From Zobellia russellii (GTDB lineage Bacteria > Bacteroidota > Bacteroidia > Flavobacteriales > Flavobacteriaceae): a DNA stretch of 64,000 bases. How positions within the stretch are numbered: the first letter of the stretch is position 1; the number at the start of each line of letters is the position of its first letter. Below, in pieces: positions 9,237 to 18,257 of the stretch. Made by a program: the position numbers and the translations under genes. Under the pieces are notes generated by a model, which worked only from the letters and a program-made list of their open reading frames with translations, was not told the origin of the DNA and did no database searches. The stretch covers positions 806,001-870,000 of the forward strand of contig NZ_JACSOI010000001.1 of assembly GCF_018728565.1 (NCBI RefSeq), given 5' to 3'.

Positions 9237-10904
9237 TTAAGGAATCAATGACTTTAAATCGTCTAAGGAATTGGCTTCATGAATATTTTTGTCTTTACGC
9301 CATCTCAATATCCTTGGAAATCTAGTGGCCACACCGCTTTTGTGCCTCTTGGATAATGCTATGCCCTCAAATGCAATTTCAAACACGTGATGAGGGGTGA
9401 CCGAGCGTACGGGTCCAAACCGTTCCAAGGTGTTTTTCTTGATCCAAGCATCAACTTTTCTAAATTCGGCATCGGTCAATCCTGAATAGGCTTTGGCAAA
9501 AGTAACCAGTTCCTTTTCACCTTCGTCATTTTCGTTCCATAGGGCAAAAGTATAATCTGTAAACAGATTACTGCGTCTACCATGTCCTCGCATGGCATAG
9601 GTTAGAACGGCATCAATGGTTAATGGGTCTACTTTCCATTTCCACCAATCCCCTTTTTTTCTTCCCACTAAATAAGGGGAGTCCTTACGTTTAAGCATGA
9701 GTCCTTCGCTGAACATTTCCCGGGAGCGTTCCCTCTCCTTGGCGACTTCTTCCCACGAGCTAAAATGCATCGTTTCGGAAAGGTGAAACGGTATGTCTAA
9801 ATTGTTCGTCTTTTGGTATAATTTTTCTAAAATGGCTCTGCGCTCAGCAAAGGGTTTGTTTCTGATATCCTTTCCCTCCCATTCCAGAATATCGTAGGCC
9901 TTTAGGATAACGGGTACCTTTTTAAGTAAGGCCTTAGAAACGGTCTTGCGTCCAATGCGTGTCTGCAAATCGTTGAAAGTGCCTATTTGTCCATCAATAT
10001 AGGGTAGAATTTCCCCGTCTATCACCGTGCCATTGGGAATGGTTGTTTTAAATTGATTGAACTCGGGATATTTATCGGTCACCAATTCTTCACCACGGCT
10101 CCAAACAAACAGCTCATCATTTCTGAGAATTACCTGCGAACGTATGCCATCCCATTTATGTTCTGCGGACCACAAGCTGACATCGCCCAAATCTTCCGGC
10201 TCATCCTCAATAGCATACGCAAGATAAAACGGGTAGGGTTTGGACAGATAATCGCTTTCGTTTTCTTCTAAGATAAGTTCTTGAAAGGTAATTACGTTGG
10301 GGTCCCAGTTCCCCATAAGTTTATAGGCCAAAATATCTTCATCTATTTCAGTGGCCTTTGCCAATGCCCTGGTCATTAATTTTTGGCTTACACCAATGCG
10401 AAACCCTCCGGTAATCAATTTGGTAAAAACAAAACGCTCATAATAATCAAGTACTTTCCAGTTTTCAAAGAGGTAGGTTTTTTTATCATTTTCCGATTTC
10501 TTTTTTAACGCTATCATCTCCTTCAAAAATTGGGTCAATGTTTTTTCTGTGGATGTCTTGCTGGATGGAACAATGAGAGCGATGGTTTCGGCCAAATCGC
10601 CCACAATGTGATAGCTTTCCTCAAACAACCAAAGTGGAATGTTGGCCAGTTCGGAAGCCCATTCCCGCAATAGGGTGGTGTTTACGGGACGAGGTGGGCG
10701 ACGATGCGATAAAATGGCAATCGTCCATACTTTGTCCTTGTCGCTCGCTGCCAAAAAATAACTCGTTAAGGCCTGGACCTTAACATTGGTCTTATTGGTG
10801 CTGTCCAAGGTTTTTATCAATGCGGCAAAACCGCGCATACCAAGTTCTTTCAATTCAAAAACGGTAGTATTATCAATTTCCGATATAGTTTGTTCTTGCT
10901 TCAT
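9237..10904 (-). CDS. ATP-dependent DNA ligase of the repair cluster
   Basis: A 555-residue ATP-dependent ligase that seals nicks through a covalent lysyl-AMP. The N-terminal helical DNA-binding domain (about 1-200) is followed by the adenylyltransferase core with motif I EHKWDGIRS (K250 is the AMP acceptor), motif III-like VILKAYDILEW, motif IV EGLMLKR and motif V WWKWKVD, then an OB fold ending RFPRILRWRKDKN. This is the cluster-specific ligase, separate from the housekeeping NAD-dependent LigA. Its ATG overlaps the stop of the exonuclease gene (shared ATGA at 10904-10901), so translation is probably coupled. The helicase follows eight bases later. Confidence 0.94.
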   Translation of the reverse strand: MKQEQTISEIDNTTVFELKELGMRGFAALIKTLDSTNKTNVKVQALTSYFLAASDKDKVWTIAILSHRRPPRPVNTTLLREWASELANIPLWLFEESYHIVGDLAETIALIVPSSKTSTEKTLTQFLKEMIALKKKSENDKKTYLFENWKVLDYYERFVFTKLITGGFRIGVSQKLMTRALAKATEIDEDILAYKLMGNWDPNVITFQELILEENESDYLSKPYPFYLAYAIEDEPEDLGDVSLWSAEHKWDGIRSQVILRNDELFVWSRGEELVTDKYPEFNQFKTTIPNGTVIDGEILPYIDGQIGTFNDLQTRIGRKTVSKALLKKVPVILKAYDILEWEGKDIRNKPFAERRAILEKLYQKTNNLDIPFHLSETMHFSSWEEVAKERERSREMFSEGLMLKRKDSPYLVGRKKGDWWKWKVDPLTIDAVLTYAMRGHGRRSNLFTDYTFALWNENDEGEKELVTFAKAYSGLTDAEFRKVDAWIKKNTLERFGPVRSVTPHHVFEIAFEGIALSKRHKSGVATRFPRILRWRKDKNIHEANSLDDLKSLIP

Positions 10905-11941
10905 GAGGTCTGGGTTTCAAGGGGTGTGGTCTCTTCTGGGGTAGCGCTGTCTTCCTCATCACCGTATTGGGTTTCTTCCGTAAGGGCGTCATAACCCTTT
11001 TCGCGCAGGTATCTTGAAAAGATTTCGGTATACCCGTGGGTGCAAATGATTTTTTCCGCTCCCGTTGCCTCAATGCTGGATAAGAGTCCCTGCCAGTCGC
11101 AGTGGTCGCTCAGAACAAAACCTTTATCAATGGCCCTTCTGCGGCGGGCTCCCCTAAAAGTCATCCAACCGCTTGCGGAAGCCGTTACGTAGGGAACCAT
11201 TTTACGGATCCAAGTACTGCCGTGTGCACTGGGCGGGGCCAGAACAATATTTCCAAGAAGCTCCTCTTTTTTGGTTTCCTTGGTAATTAAGGTCGTTTCG
11301 GGAAAATCCACTAATGGGCGAAGCACTTGGGTCATGTTCTCAATGGCCCCATGGGTGTATATCTTGCCTATATCCGTGTCTAGATATTTGAGTAGTCTTT
11401 GTGCTTTTCCTAAGCTGTAACCAAATAGAATTGAGGTTTTTCTCCCGGCCTGGTTATCTGTCCACCACTGGTTGATATCTTCAAAAACCTCTTGCTGGGG
11501 AGTCCATTTAAAAGCGGGTAGGCCAAAGGTGCATTCCGTAATGAAGGTATCGCATTTAATGGGTATGTAGGGGGTGGAGATACCGTCGTTCTCGGTTTTG
11601 TAATCTCCTGTAAACACCCAAACTTCGCCCTTATGTTCTACTCGAATTTGTGATGAACCAATAATATGGCCAGCAGGATGAAGGCTGAATTTTACATTAT
11701 TGATGGTAAAGGATTCTCCCCATTCCCTACCGGAAACATTAATTTCCCCTAGACGGTGACTGATAATGGGTACATTTCTATGATGTGTAATATATTGCTT
11801 GTGCCCCCACCTGCTATGGTCTGCATGACCGTGAGAGATTATGGCTTTATCTACAGGTTTCCATGGGTCTAGATAAACCTTGGCGGCACTGCAATAAATA
11901 CCTTTATCTGTGAATTCAAGAAGCGGTTTTTTCATGTTCAT
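10901..11941 (-). CDS. Ligase-associated DNA exonuclease (metallo-beta-lactamase/beta-CASP fold)
   Basis: A 346-residue nuclease, first gene of the exonuclease-ligase-helicase operon. It shows the metallo-beta-lactamase signature SHGHADHSRWGH (H37, H39, D41, H42), downstream ligands HPAGHIIGSSQ and FTGDYK, and a beta-CASP-like section ending LSDHCDW. It resembles the mRNA 3'-end processing factor family but belongs to the bacterial repair-cluster branch. The start is either ATG 11941 (MNMKKPLLEF) or ATG 11935; the sequence does not decide. A near-consensus TAACTTTC box directly before the ATG suggests a short leader. The C-terminal tail (EETQYGDEEDSATPEE) is acidic and probably flexible. Confidence 0.92.
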   Translation of the reverse strand: MNMKKPLLEFTDKGIYCSAAKVYLDPWKPVDKAIISHGHADHSRWGHKQYITHHRNVPIISHRLGEINVSGREWGESFTINNVKFSLHPAGHIIGSSQIRVEHKGEVWVFTGDYKTENDGISTPYIPIKCDTFITECTFGLPAFKWTPQQEVFEDINQWWTDNQAGRKTSILFGYSLGKAQRLLKYLDTDIGKIYTHGAIENMTQVLRPLVDFPETTLITKETKKEELLGNIVLAPPSAHGSTWIRKMVPYVTASASGWMTFRGARRRRAIDKGFVLSDHCDWQGLLSSIEATGAEKIICTHGYTEIFSRYLREKGYDALTEETQYGDEEDSATPEETTPLETQTS

Positions 11942-12084
11942 TGAAAGTTACGTAATATTCTGAAATGCCATCCGTATACATTAAGATATGGTTTAATGCC
12001 AAGAGACAGGGTCAAAATAATCATATGGGAGGAAGGGAATGACCTCTAAAAAAATTATATTTGCTGCCAATAAAATTGATACAT

Positions 12085-12507
12085 ATGGCAATTGCAGATT
12101 TATATACTAGTGGAGAGCACAGAAGAAACTTAGCACATTTTGCGGCTATTGCAACTTTGGCTAGTGTAGACGGAGAAATAAGCTCGGAAGAAAAAAGTAT
12201 GTTGGACCGTTTTGCGGCAAAGTTCGATATAACCGAATCCGAGTATAAAGAGGTGATGAAAAAGGAGAATAAATATCCTATTGACCCACCACATACTTCA
12301 GAAAACAGATTGGAGCGTCTTTATGATCTTTTCCGTATTATCTTTTCTGACCATCACATAGATGATGAGGAAATGGTACTATTAAAAAAGTACGCTATCG
12401 GACTTGGTTTTTCAGGAGAGCAGGCCGATAAGGTAATTGAGAAGTCTGTTGCTATTTTTAGCGGAAGAATAGATTTTGATGATTATTTATACCTTTTGAA
12501 ACACTAA
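12085..12507 (+). CDS. TerB-like (tellurite resistance family) all-helical protein
   Basis: A 140-residue soluble protein with the TerB-like pattern: helices with HFAAIATLASVDGEISSEEKSMLDRFAAKFDI and, later, IIFSDHHIDDEEMVLLKKYAIGLG, two similar acidic DG/DD-containing turns that in TerB relatives bind metal. The start is the ATG at 12085; a TTG eight codons upstream is in frame but gives a non-conserved tail. It stands alone, with no ter operon nearby, so tellurite resistance should not be assumed. TerB-like domains occur in membrane-associated stress systems as well. It ends at a strong terminator shared with fbp. Confidence 0.75.
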   Translation: MAIADLYTSGEHRRNLAHFAAIATLASVDGEISSEEKSMLDRFAAKFDITESEYKEVMKKENKYPIDPPHTSENRLERLYDLFRIIFSDHHIDDEEMVLLKKYAIGLGFSGEQADKVIEKSVAIFSGRIDFDDYLYLLKH

Positions 12508-12522
12508 GGTAAAGCATAAAAG

Positions 12523-12556
12523 AAGCCCGGAAAATAAATGGTTTCCGGGCTTTTTT
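12523..12556. terminator. Bidirectional terminator between terB-like gene and fbp
   Basis: AAGCCCGGAAA (12523-12533) pairs perfectly with TTTCCGGGCTT (12542-12552), with an eight-base loop and T-runs on both sides. It lies between convergent genes and can serve both. Confidence 0.85.
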
Positions 12557-12588
12557 GTTTTTAGGATGCTTTTGGGTATTTGGTGCGA

Positions 12589-13599
12589 TCAATGATATTT
12601 GTCTAGAAATTCTTGTAGTTTTTCTACCATTTTTCTACTTCCGCAGAAGAAAGGCACACGTTGGTGCAATTCTGTAGGAACAATATCCAAGATGCGGGTT
12701 TTACCACCAGTTGCCAGTCCGTTGGCCTGTTCGGCTAAAAATGCCATAGGATTACATTCGTATAAAAGACGCAGTTTGCCCTCTTGGGTTACACTACTTT
12801 TAGGGTACATGTAGATACCACCTTTAATCATATTTCTATGAAAATCGGAGACCAAAGAGCCAATATACCTTGAGGTATAAGGCCTGTCTCCTTCTTCGGC
12901 CTGGCAATATTTAATATAATCTTTTACCCCTTGGTGAAAATGAACGTATTTACCTTCGTTTACGGAATAGATAGTTCCATTTTCAGGAAACTGCATGTTA
13001 GGGTGCGATAGATAGAAGGTGCCAATAGCGGGATTCAATGTAAATCCGTTTACGCCATCTCCCGTAGTATAAACAAGCATGGTTGAAGTTCCGTACACCA
13101 CATATCCTGCAGCTACTTGCTTATTTCCGGGTTGTAGGAAATCCTCAATGGTAACGGGTGTACCTACAGGGGTAACTCTTCGGTAGATAGAAAATATAGT
13201 ACCTACGGAAACATTTACGTCTACGTTAGACGATCCGTCCAAAGGGTCTATCAGTACTACATATTTGTTTTGGTTATCCTCATCGTTACTGTTAATGGCT
13301 ATAAAATCATCCTCTTCCTCAGAAGCTATTCCACAAACAATTTCCCTGTTAGCTAAGGTATTTATGAATTTTTCATTGGCAAAGACATCTAATTTTTGTT
13401 GGTCTTCCCCTTGAATATTAGTCTCACCGGCTTTTCCAAGAATATCTACTAGACCGGCTTTGTTTACCTCGTGGTTAACCACCTTTGCCGCCAAACGAAT
13501 GGCATTGATTAATTTTGAAAGCTCTCCAGATGAGTATTTAAACGAATCTTGATTTTCAATAATAAACTCTCCGAGCGTTTGGTTTTTTTTATGGTGCAT
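12589..13599 (-). CDS. fbp: Fructose-1,6-bisphosphatase class I
   Basis: Gluconeogenic enzyme that hydrolyses fructose 1,6-bisphosphate to fructose 6-phosphate. The 336 residues cover the normal class I length. Metal-binding motifs are clear: [38 protein letters not shown], and the substrate region [23 protein letters not shown] followed by [20 protein letters not shown]. The ATG at 13599 is well supported. Monocistronic, with a terminator behind it and a divergent GNAT gene ahead of it. Confidence 0.98.
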   Translation of the reverse strand: MHHKKNQTLGEFIIENQDSFKYSSGELSKLINAIRLAAKVVNHEVNKAGLVDILGKAGETNIQGEDQQKLDVFANEKFINTLANREIVCGIASEEEDDFIAINSNDEDNQNKYVVLIDPLDGSSNVDVNVSVGTIFSIYRRVTPVGTPVTIEDFLQPGNKQVAAGYVVYGTSTMLVYTTGDGVNGFTLNPAIGTFYLSHPNMQFPENGTIYSVNEGKYVHFHQGVKDYIKYCQAEEGDRPYTSRYIGSLVSDFHRNMIKGGIYMYPKSSVTQEGKLRLLYECNPMAFLAEQANGLATGGKTRILDIVPTELHQRVPFFCGSRKMVEKLQEFLDKYH

Positions 13600-13709
13600 G
13601 TTTAGGCTGTTTATTTGACCACAAATATCGGCTATTTTGTGAAACTATGTTCCATTGGTTTAGATTTGAATGTTTAAATTTATAACTTCGTGTTTTATTT
13701 ATAACAATT

Positions 13710-14189
13710 ATGAGCTATTCAATTCGTGAAGCCCAAGAGGGTGATATGCCGCAAGTACTGACATTAATTAAAGAACTAGCTGTTTTTGAAAAGGAATCCA
13801 ATGCTGTTGAGGTAACCGTAGAGGATTTGAAAAACGATGGTTTTGGTGAAAAAAAACTTTTTCACTGTTTTGTTGGTGAGACACAAGAAAGGATTGTGGG
13901 TATGGCTTTGGTCTATCCAAGATACTCTACTTGGAAAGGACCGGTAATTCACTTAGAAGACCTCATTGTTACGGAAAAGATGCGTGGTAGTGGCCTGGGA
14001 AGTGCCCTTTTTAAAGAAGTGGTCAATTATGGGAACGACTTGGGTGTACGAAGAATCTGTTGGGAAGTATTGGATTGGAACGAGCCGGCCATTGCTTTCT
14101 ATGAAAAAAATGGGGCAAGGGTAATGCGCGACTGGGACGTGGTCCAATTAGACGAGAACGGCATCAAAACATTTTTGGAACTCCAATAA
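13710..14189 (+). CDS. GNAT family N-acetyltransferase
   Basis: A 159-residue acetyl-CoA-dependent acetyltransferase. The fold is complete: N-terminal SIREAQEGDMPQVLTLIKEL, central EDLIVTEKMRGSGLGSALFKE with the acetyl-CoA loop (RGSGLG), and WNEPAIAFYEKNGA near the end. This arrangement is close to diamine (spermidine/spermine-type) acetyltransferases, so an amine substrate is plausible but unproven. It is followed after 11 bases by a small conserved protein and then by aspartate kinase, probably one transcript. Confidence 0.88.
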   Translation: MSYSIREAQEGDMPQVLTLIKELAVFEKESNAVEVTVEDLKNDGFGEKKLFHCFVGETQERIVGMALVYPRYSTWKGPVIHLEDLIVTEKMRGSGLGSALFKEVVNYGNDLGVRRICWEVLDWNEPAIAFYEKNGARVMRDWDVVQLDENGIKTFLELQ

Positions 14190-14200
14190 GGTCTATTGTA

Positions 14201-14536
14201 ATGAACTACGATGGTAAAAGGTTTCGCCCGGTGCAGAATTCCGATAACGGGGAAACTACACAAGAGACTATTTTTGAGTATCGCCAGACAGGCAACATTC
14301 TCACTTCTGAGTATGCAGGAGGTAAGATTGTAAAAGGCCATCTCATAGGTTTGGTAGATGAAAACGGAAATATAGACATGCGCTACCATCAAGTAAATAC
14401 AGATGGAGCATTAATGACAGGCACATGCTTGTCTAAGCCAGAAATAAACAAAGAAGGAAAAATAAAGCTACATGAAAGTTGGCAGTGGACCTCTGGAGAT
14501 GGTTCCCGAGGTACATCTATTCTAGAGGAGCTTTAA
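14201..14536 (+). CDS. Small conserved protein of unknown function (sometimes labelled N-acetylglutamate synthase)
   Basis: A 111-residue protein rich in short beta strands: NYDGKRFRPVQNSDNGET, EYRQTGNILTSEYAGGKIVKGHLIGLVDENGNIDMRYHQVN, then KLHESWQWTSGDGSRGTSILEEL. Homologues of this pattern are widespread and sometimes carry the name N-acetylglutamate synthase, but no GNAT or kinase motif is visible, so that name is not supported here. No signal peptide. Spacing of 11 bases after the GNAT gene and 40 before aspartate kinase suggests cotranscription. Confidence 0.7.
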   Translation: MNYDGKRFRPVQNSDNGETTQETIFEYRQTGNILTSEYAGGKIVKGHLIGLVDENGNIDMRYHQVNTDGALMTGTCLSKPEINKEGKIKLHESWQWTSGDGSRGTSILEEL

Positions 14537-14576
14537 TCTTTTTAGTATAAAAAATTTAAGATAAATAGTAAAACAT

Positions 14577-15827
14577 ATGCGAGTATTTAAGTTTGGCGGT
14601 GCATCGGTAAAAGATGCTGATGGAGTAAAAAACGTGGTGAATGTACTAAGGCAAACAGGCCATGAGAATACTATGGTTGTTGTATCCGCCATGGGCAAAA
14701 CTACTAATGCTATGGAAGCAACGGTAAATGCCTATTTTAATGATAAGTCCGCTTTAACGGCTGCTTTTCAAGAAACAATAGCATATCATGATGCTATTCT
14801 TAGAGACCTTTTTTCAAACAATGGCCATGAGGTATTTGCTCTGGTCAAAGGTTTGTTTGATGAGGTACAGGGCTTTTTGGCTTGGAACAAATCGCCCAAT
14901 TATAATTTTGTGTACGACCAAGTTGTGGGTTATGGTGAATTAATTTCAACAACTATCCTCAATGCCTATTTGAATGATGTAGGGATAAAAAGCAACTGGG
15001 TAGATATTCGAGATTTTATAAAAACCAATGACAGTTATCGTGATGTTTCCGTAAACTGGGAGAAGACCCAAGACCGCATTTCCAAAGGTATAGATAAATC
15101 CAAATTGAACATTACCCAAGGTTTTTTAGGTAGTGATGACAACAACTTTACAACTACTTTGGGTAGGGAAGGTTCGGATTATACCGCGGCTATATTGGCC
15201 TATTGCTTAAATGCGGATTCGGTTACTATTTGGAAAGATGTACCTGGTGTACTTAATGCCGATCCAAGGTATTTTTCCGAAACCCAACTGTTGAACAACA
15301 TATCTTATCGTGAGGCTATTGAGCTCGCGTTCTACGGAGCTTCCGTAATACACCCAAAAACGTTACAGCCTCTACAGCAAAAAGAGATTCCACTTCACGT
15401 AAAATCATTTCTAAACCCAAAAGACCCTGGTACTACAGTGGGTAAAGGAGTTGGCATAGAGCCAAAAGTGCCTTGTTTCATCGTGAAGAAAAATCAAGTT
15501 CTTATGAAGCTTTCCTCGTTGGACTTTTCGTTCATTGTAGAAGATAGTATAAGTGAACTTTTTAAGCTGTTCCATGACCACAAGATGAAGGTAGACCTGA
15601 TACAGAATTCCGCAATTAGTTTTTCTGTTTGTGTCGATAATCGTTTTGGACGTTTAGAGGATCTTTTAAACTTGCTTAAAAGTAGGTTCAAGGTCGTGCA
15701 CCATGAAGGCGTATCTCTCTATACCATAAGGCATTTTGATGAAAAGGCTATTGAGTCTTTGCAAAACGGACACGAAGTTCTTTTAGAGCAACGGGGTAAG
15801 GAGACACTACAGTTGGTGGTAAAGTAA
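14577..15827 (+). CDS. Aspartate kinase (monofunctional)
   Basis: Catalyses phosphorylation of aspartate, first step toward lysine, threonine and methionine. The 416 residues hold the amino acid kinase domain with KFGGASVKDADG at the N-terminus, VVVSAMGKTTNAM, LGREGSDYTAAILAYCL, and WKDVPGVLNADPR. This is followed by YREAIELAFYGASVIHPKTLQPL and a C-terminal regulatory region of ACT-like sequence. No homoserine dehydrogenase domain is fused, so it is a monofunctional enzyme. Which end product inhibits it cannot be read from sequence. It follows the small protein at 14201 in the same direction. Confidence 0.95.
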   Translation: MRVFKFGGASVKDADGVKNVVNVLRQTGHENTMVVVSAMGKTTNAMEATVNAYFNDKSALTAAFQETIAYHDAILRDLFSNNGHEVFALVKGLFDEVQGFLAWNKSPNYNFVYDQVVGYGELISTTILNAYLNDVGIKSNWVDIRDFIKTNDSYRDVSVNWEKTQDRISKGIDKSKLNITQGFLGSDDNNFTTTLGREGSDYTAAILAYCLNADSVTIWKDVPGVLNADPRYFSETQLLNNISYREAIELAFYGASVIHPKTLQPLQQKEIPLHVKSFLNPKDPGTTVGKGVGIEPKVPCFIVKKNQVLMKLSSLDFSFIVEDSISELFKLFHDHKMKVDLIQNSAISFSVCVDNRFGRLEDLLNLLKSRFKVVHHEGVSLYTIRHFDEKAIESLQNGHEVLLEQRGKETLQLVVK

Positions 15828-15916
15828 TATTGACTGTGTAAGTCTAAATTTGTTAAAAAGGGAGTCTCCTCTAGTGTTTTTCCTATCTTAGCGGTCACCT
15901 AATTGATAAAAGAACT

Positions 15917-17728
15917 ATGGGTTTAGTGACCGCAAAAGAAGTGGCCAAAGCTACCAAACTTGATAAATACGGGGTTTTTGGTACGTTTTCGGCTTGGATA
16001 CTACTTAAGGTCACGATGATTTCTAACATGAACAGGAGGTATGATAAGATGAGCCATCTAGAGGGCTCGGAATTCTTGGATGCCGTTCTTGAAGAGTATG
16101 AAATTGATTATGAAATACCCGAGGAAGACTTAAAACGTTTGCCAAAAGAAGGGCCTTTCATTACGGTAAGCAACCACCCTTTAGGAGGGATAGATGGTAT
16201 AGTCTTATTAAAGCTGATGCTGGGCAATAGGTCAGATTATAAGGTAATGGCCAACTTCTTGTTACAGCGTTTTAAACCCTTGGCACAGTACATTTTTCCG
16301 GTAAATCCGTTTGAAGACCGTAAAGAGGCCAAGAGCAGTATTTCGGGTTTTAAGAATGCCATGTTGCATCTAAGGCAAGGTCACCCCGTTGGGATATTTC
16401 CTGCAGGGGAGGTGTCTACTCGCAAAGAGGGTAAAATAGCGATAGATAAACCTTGGGAAGAAACGGCAATTAAACTTATTAGAAAAGCAGAGGTGCCCGT
16501 TGTTCCCATTTATTTTCACGCCAAGAATAGTAAATTGTTTTATCGCTTGGCAAAGATTAGTGGGGTGTTCCGTACCGCAAAGTTGCCTTCTGAAGTATTT
16601 TCGCAAAGAAACAGACCTATTAAAGTACGTATTGGTCAGCCTATTTCCGTGGCAACTCAGAAAGAACAGGAAACGTTGGAAGAGTATTCCGAGTTATTGC
16701 GGAGAAAAACATACATATTGGCCAATGCTTATGAAAAGGAGAGGTTAATAGATCAAATACCCACATCTCTAAAGTTACCCAAACAGCCTAGAAAAATCGC
16801 CCAGCCCGTTAGAGGAGAGGTTATAGAGGCCGAGATCGAAAAGCTTGTTGAGAATGATAGGCGAATGGTGCAAAGCAAGAACTATGAGGTGTTTTTGGCA
16901 CCTGCGGATGAAATTCCGTTTACGCTTCAAGAAATTGGTCGTCAAAGAGAGATTACTTTTCGTGAAATTGGCGAGGGCACCAACAATTCTATAGATATTG
17001 ATGAGTTTGATGCGTACTATCACCATATGTTTTTGTGGGATAACGAGGCAAAGGTAATTGCCGGAGCCTACCGTATGGGGCTTGGTTCTGAAATCTTTGC
17101 CAAGTATGGCATAGATGGGTTTTATCTTCAAGATTTATTTCGGTTTGAGCCTGAACTTTTTGGTATGATGAGCAAGTCCATAGAAATGGGAAGGGCCTAT
17201 ATCGTAAAGGAATATCAATTAAAACCTATGCCGTTGTTCTTGCTCTGGAAGGGTATTGTACATACTACGCTGCGTCATCCGGAACATAAATATTTAATTG
17301 GTGGAGTGAGTATCAGTAACCAATTTTCCAACTTTTCTAAATCGTTAATGATCGAGTTTATGAAGAGTAACTATTGGGATCCCTATGTAGCCCAGTATGT
17401 ACGACCTAAAAAAGAATTTAAGGTAAAGTTGAAGGATGCCGATAAGGAGTTTGTTTTTGATGAGACCCAAGCTGATTTAAATAAGTTTGATAAATTGATC
17501 GATGAGGTAGAACCAGGAAATCTTAGGTTGCCCGTTCTCATTAAAAAATACATCAAGCAAAATGCGAAAGTAGTTGCATTTAATGTAGATCCATTGTTTA
17601 ACAACGCCATAGATGGGTTAATGTATATTAAGATCGCAGATTTGCCCGAGAGTACGGTAAAACCTGTAATGGAAGAGTTTCAGGCGGAACTGGAGCGTAA
17701 GTTTATGGAGGCGCAACAAAACGTTTAG
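15917..17728 (+). CDS. Two-domain lysophospholipid acyltransferase / GNAT-like acyltransferase (OlsF-type)
   Basis: A 603-residue fusion. Residues about 60-280 form a PlsC-like O-acyltransferase with SNHPLGGIDGI (H87 to D93, five residues between instead of the usual four) and FPAGEVSTRKEGKI. Residues about 320-520 form a hemolysin/OlsB-like acyl transferase domain with FREIGEGTN, AGAYRMGLGSEIF and MGRAYIVKEYQ. The same order is found in OlsF, which makes ornithine-type aminolipids in one polypeptide (N-acylation by the C-terminal half, O-acylation by the N-terminal half). Bacteroidota also make glycine lipids and related aminolipids by such acyltransferases. The amino acid headgroup here is therefore open. 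It has its own unit. Confidence 0.85.
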   Translation: MGLVTAKEVAKATKLDKYGVFGTFSAWILLKVTMISNMNRRYDKMSHLEGSEFLDAVLEEYEIDYEIPEEDLKRLPKEGPFITVSNHPLGGIDGIVLLKLMLGNRSDYKVMANFLLQRFKPLAQYIFPVNPFEDRKEAKSSISGFKNAMLHLRQGHPVGIFPAGEVSTRKEGKIAIDKPWEETAIKLIRKAEVPVVPIYFHAKNSKLFYRLAKISGVFRTAKLPSEVFSQRNRPIKVRIGQPISVATQKEQETLEEYSELLRRKTYILANAYEKERLIDQIPTSLKLPKQPRKIAQPVRGEVIEAEIEKLVENDRRMVQSKNYEVFLAPADEIPFTLQEIGRQREITFREIGEGTNNSIDIDEFDAYYHHMFLWDNEAKVIAGAYRMGLGSEIFAKYGIDGFYLQDLFRFEPELFGMMSKSIEMGRAYIVKEYQLKPMPLFLLWKGIVHTTLRHPEHKYLIGGVSISNQFSNFSKSLMIEFMKSNYWDPYVAQYVRPKKEFKVKLKDADKEFVFDETQADLNKFDKLIDEVEPGNLRLPVLIKKYIKQNAKVVAFNVDPLFNNAIDGLMYIKIADLPESTVKPVMEEFQAELERKFMEAQQNV

Positions 17729-17742
17729 GGGGCTGTTTCAAG

Positions 17743-18243
17743 TTAATCTACGCCCACTACAGTACTTCTTCTTTCAAACAATAGGTTGTCTTTCCAGAGA
17801 CCGTCTCTTTTGCCAATACGTTCGCGTTTCCCTATATATCTAAAGCCCATTTTTTCATGAAGTTTGATGCTTCCTTTGTTTTCGGGAAATATACCGGATT
17901 GAAGTGTCCATAGCCCGTTTTCTTCGCTTTGCATGATTAGGGCTTGCATAAGTTTTGAACCTATGCCTTTTCCCCGTGCCTCTTCAGAGATGTAAATGCT
18001 GACTTCGCCAACACCTCCATAAACACAGCGGCTAGATACCGGCGAAAGTGCCGCCCAACCCAAACACTTTTCCTTTTGAACAGCTACAATCCTACAATGG
18101 CCAAGGTGCGCTTTATCCCATGCTTGGTATGTAGGGGTTTGTTGTTCAAACGTGGCGTATCCGGTTGCCATGCCATCAACGTATATTTTAGAAACGGAAG
18201 GCCAATCTTCAGGGAGCATGGCCCTTAACTGAATTTCTACCAT
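17743..18243 (-). CDS. GNAT family acetyltransferase, phosphinothricin acetyltransferase-like
   Basis: A 166-residue acetyltransferase resembling the PAT/Bar branch: LRAMLPEDWPSVSKIYVDGM, GYATFEQQTPTYQAWD, LSPVSSRCVYGGVGEVSIYI, acetyl-CoA loop ARGKGIGSKLMQALI and HEKMGFRYIGKRERIGKRDGLWKDNLLFER. Members acetylate amino acid-like substrates such as methionine sulfone or sulfoximine; resistance to phosphinothricin itself is not implied. It is the last gene of a five-gene minus-strand run (19985 to 17743), 14 bases after the DUF4870-like gene. Confidence 0.85.
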   Translation of the reverse strand: MVEIQLRAMLPEDWPSVSKIYVDGMATGYATFEQQTPTYQAWDKAHLGHCRIVAVQKEKCLGWAALSPVSSRCVYGGVGEVSIYISEEARGKGIGSKLMQALIMQSEENGLWTLQSGIFPENKGSIKLHEKMGFRYIGKRERIGKRDGLWKDNLLFERRSTVVGVD

Positions 18244-18257
18244 AAAAAAGTTGAAAA

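Noticed and set aside
12085-12507. A tellurite resistance determinant.
   Set aside because: Only a stand-alone TerB-like domain is present and the rest of a ter operon is missing, so the resistance phenotype is not supported.
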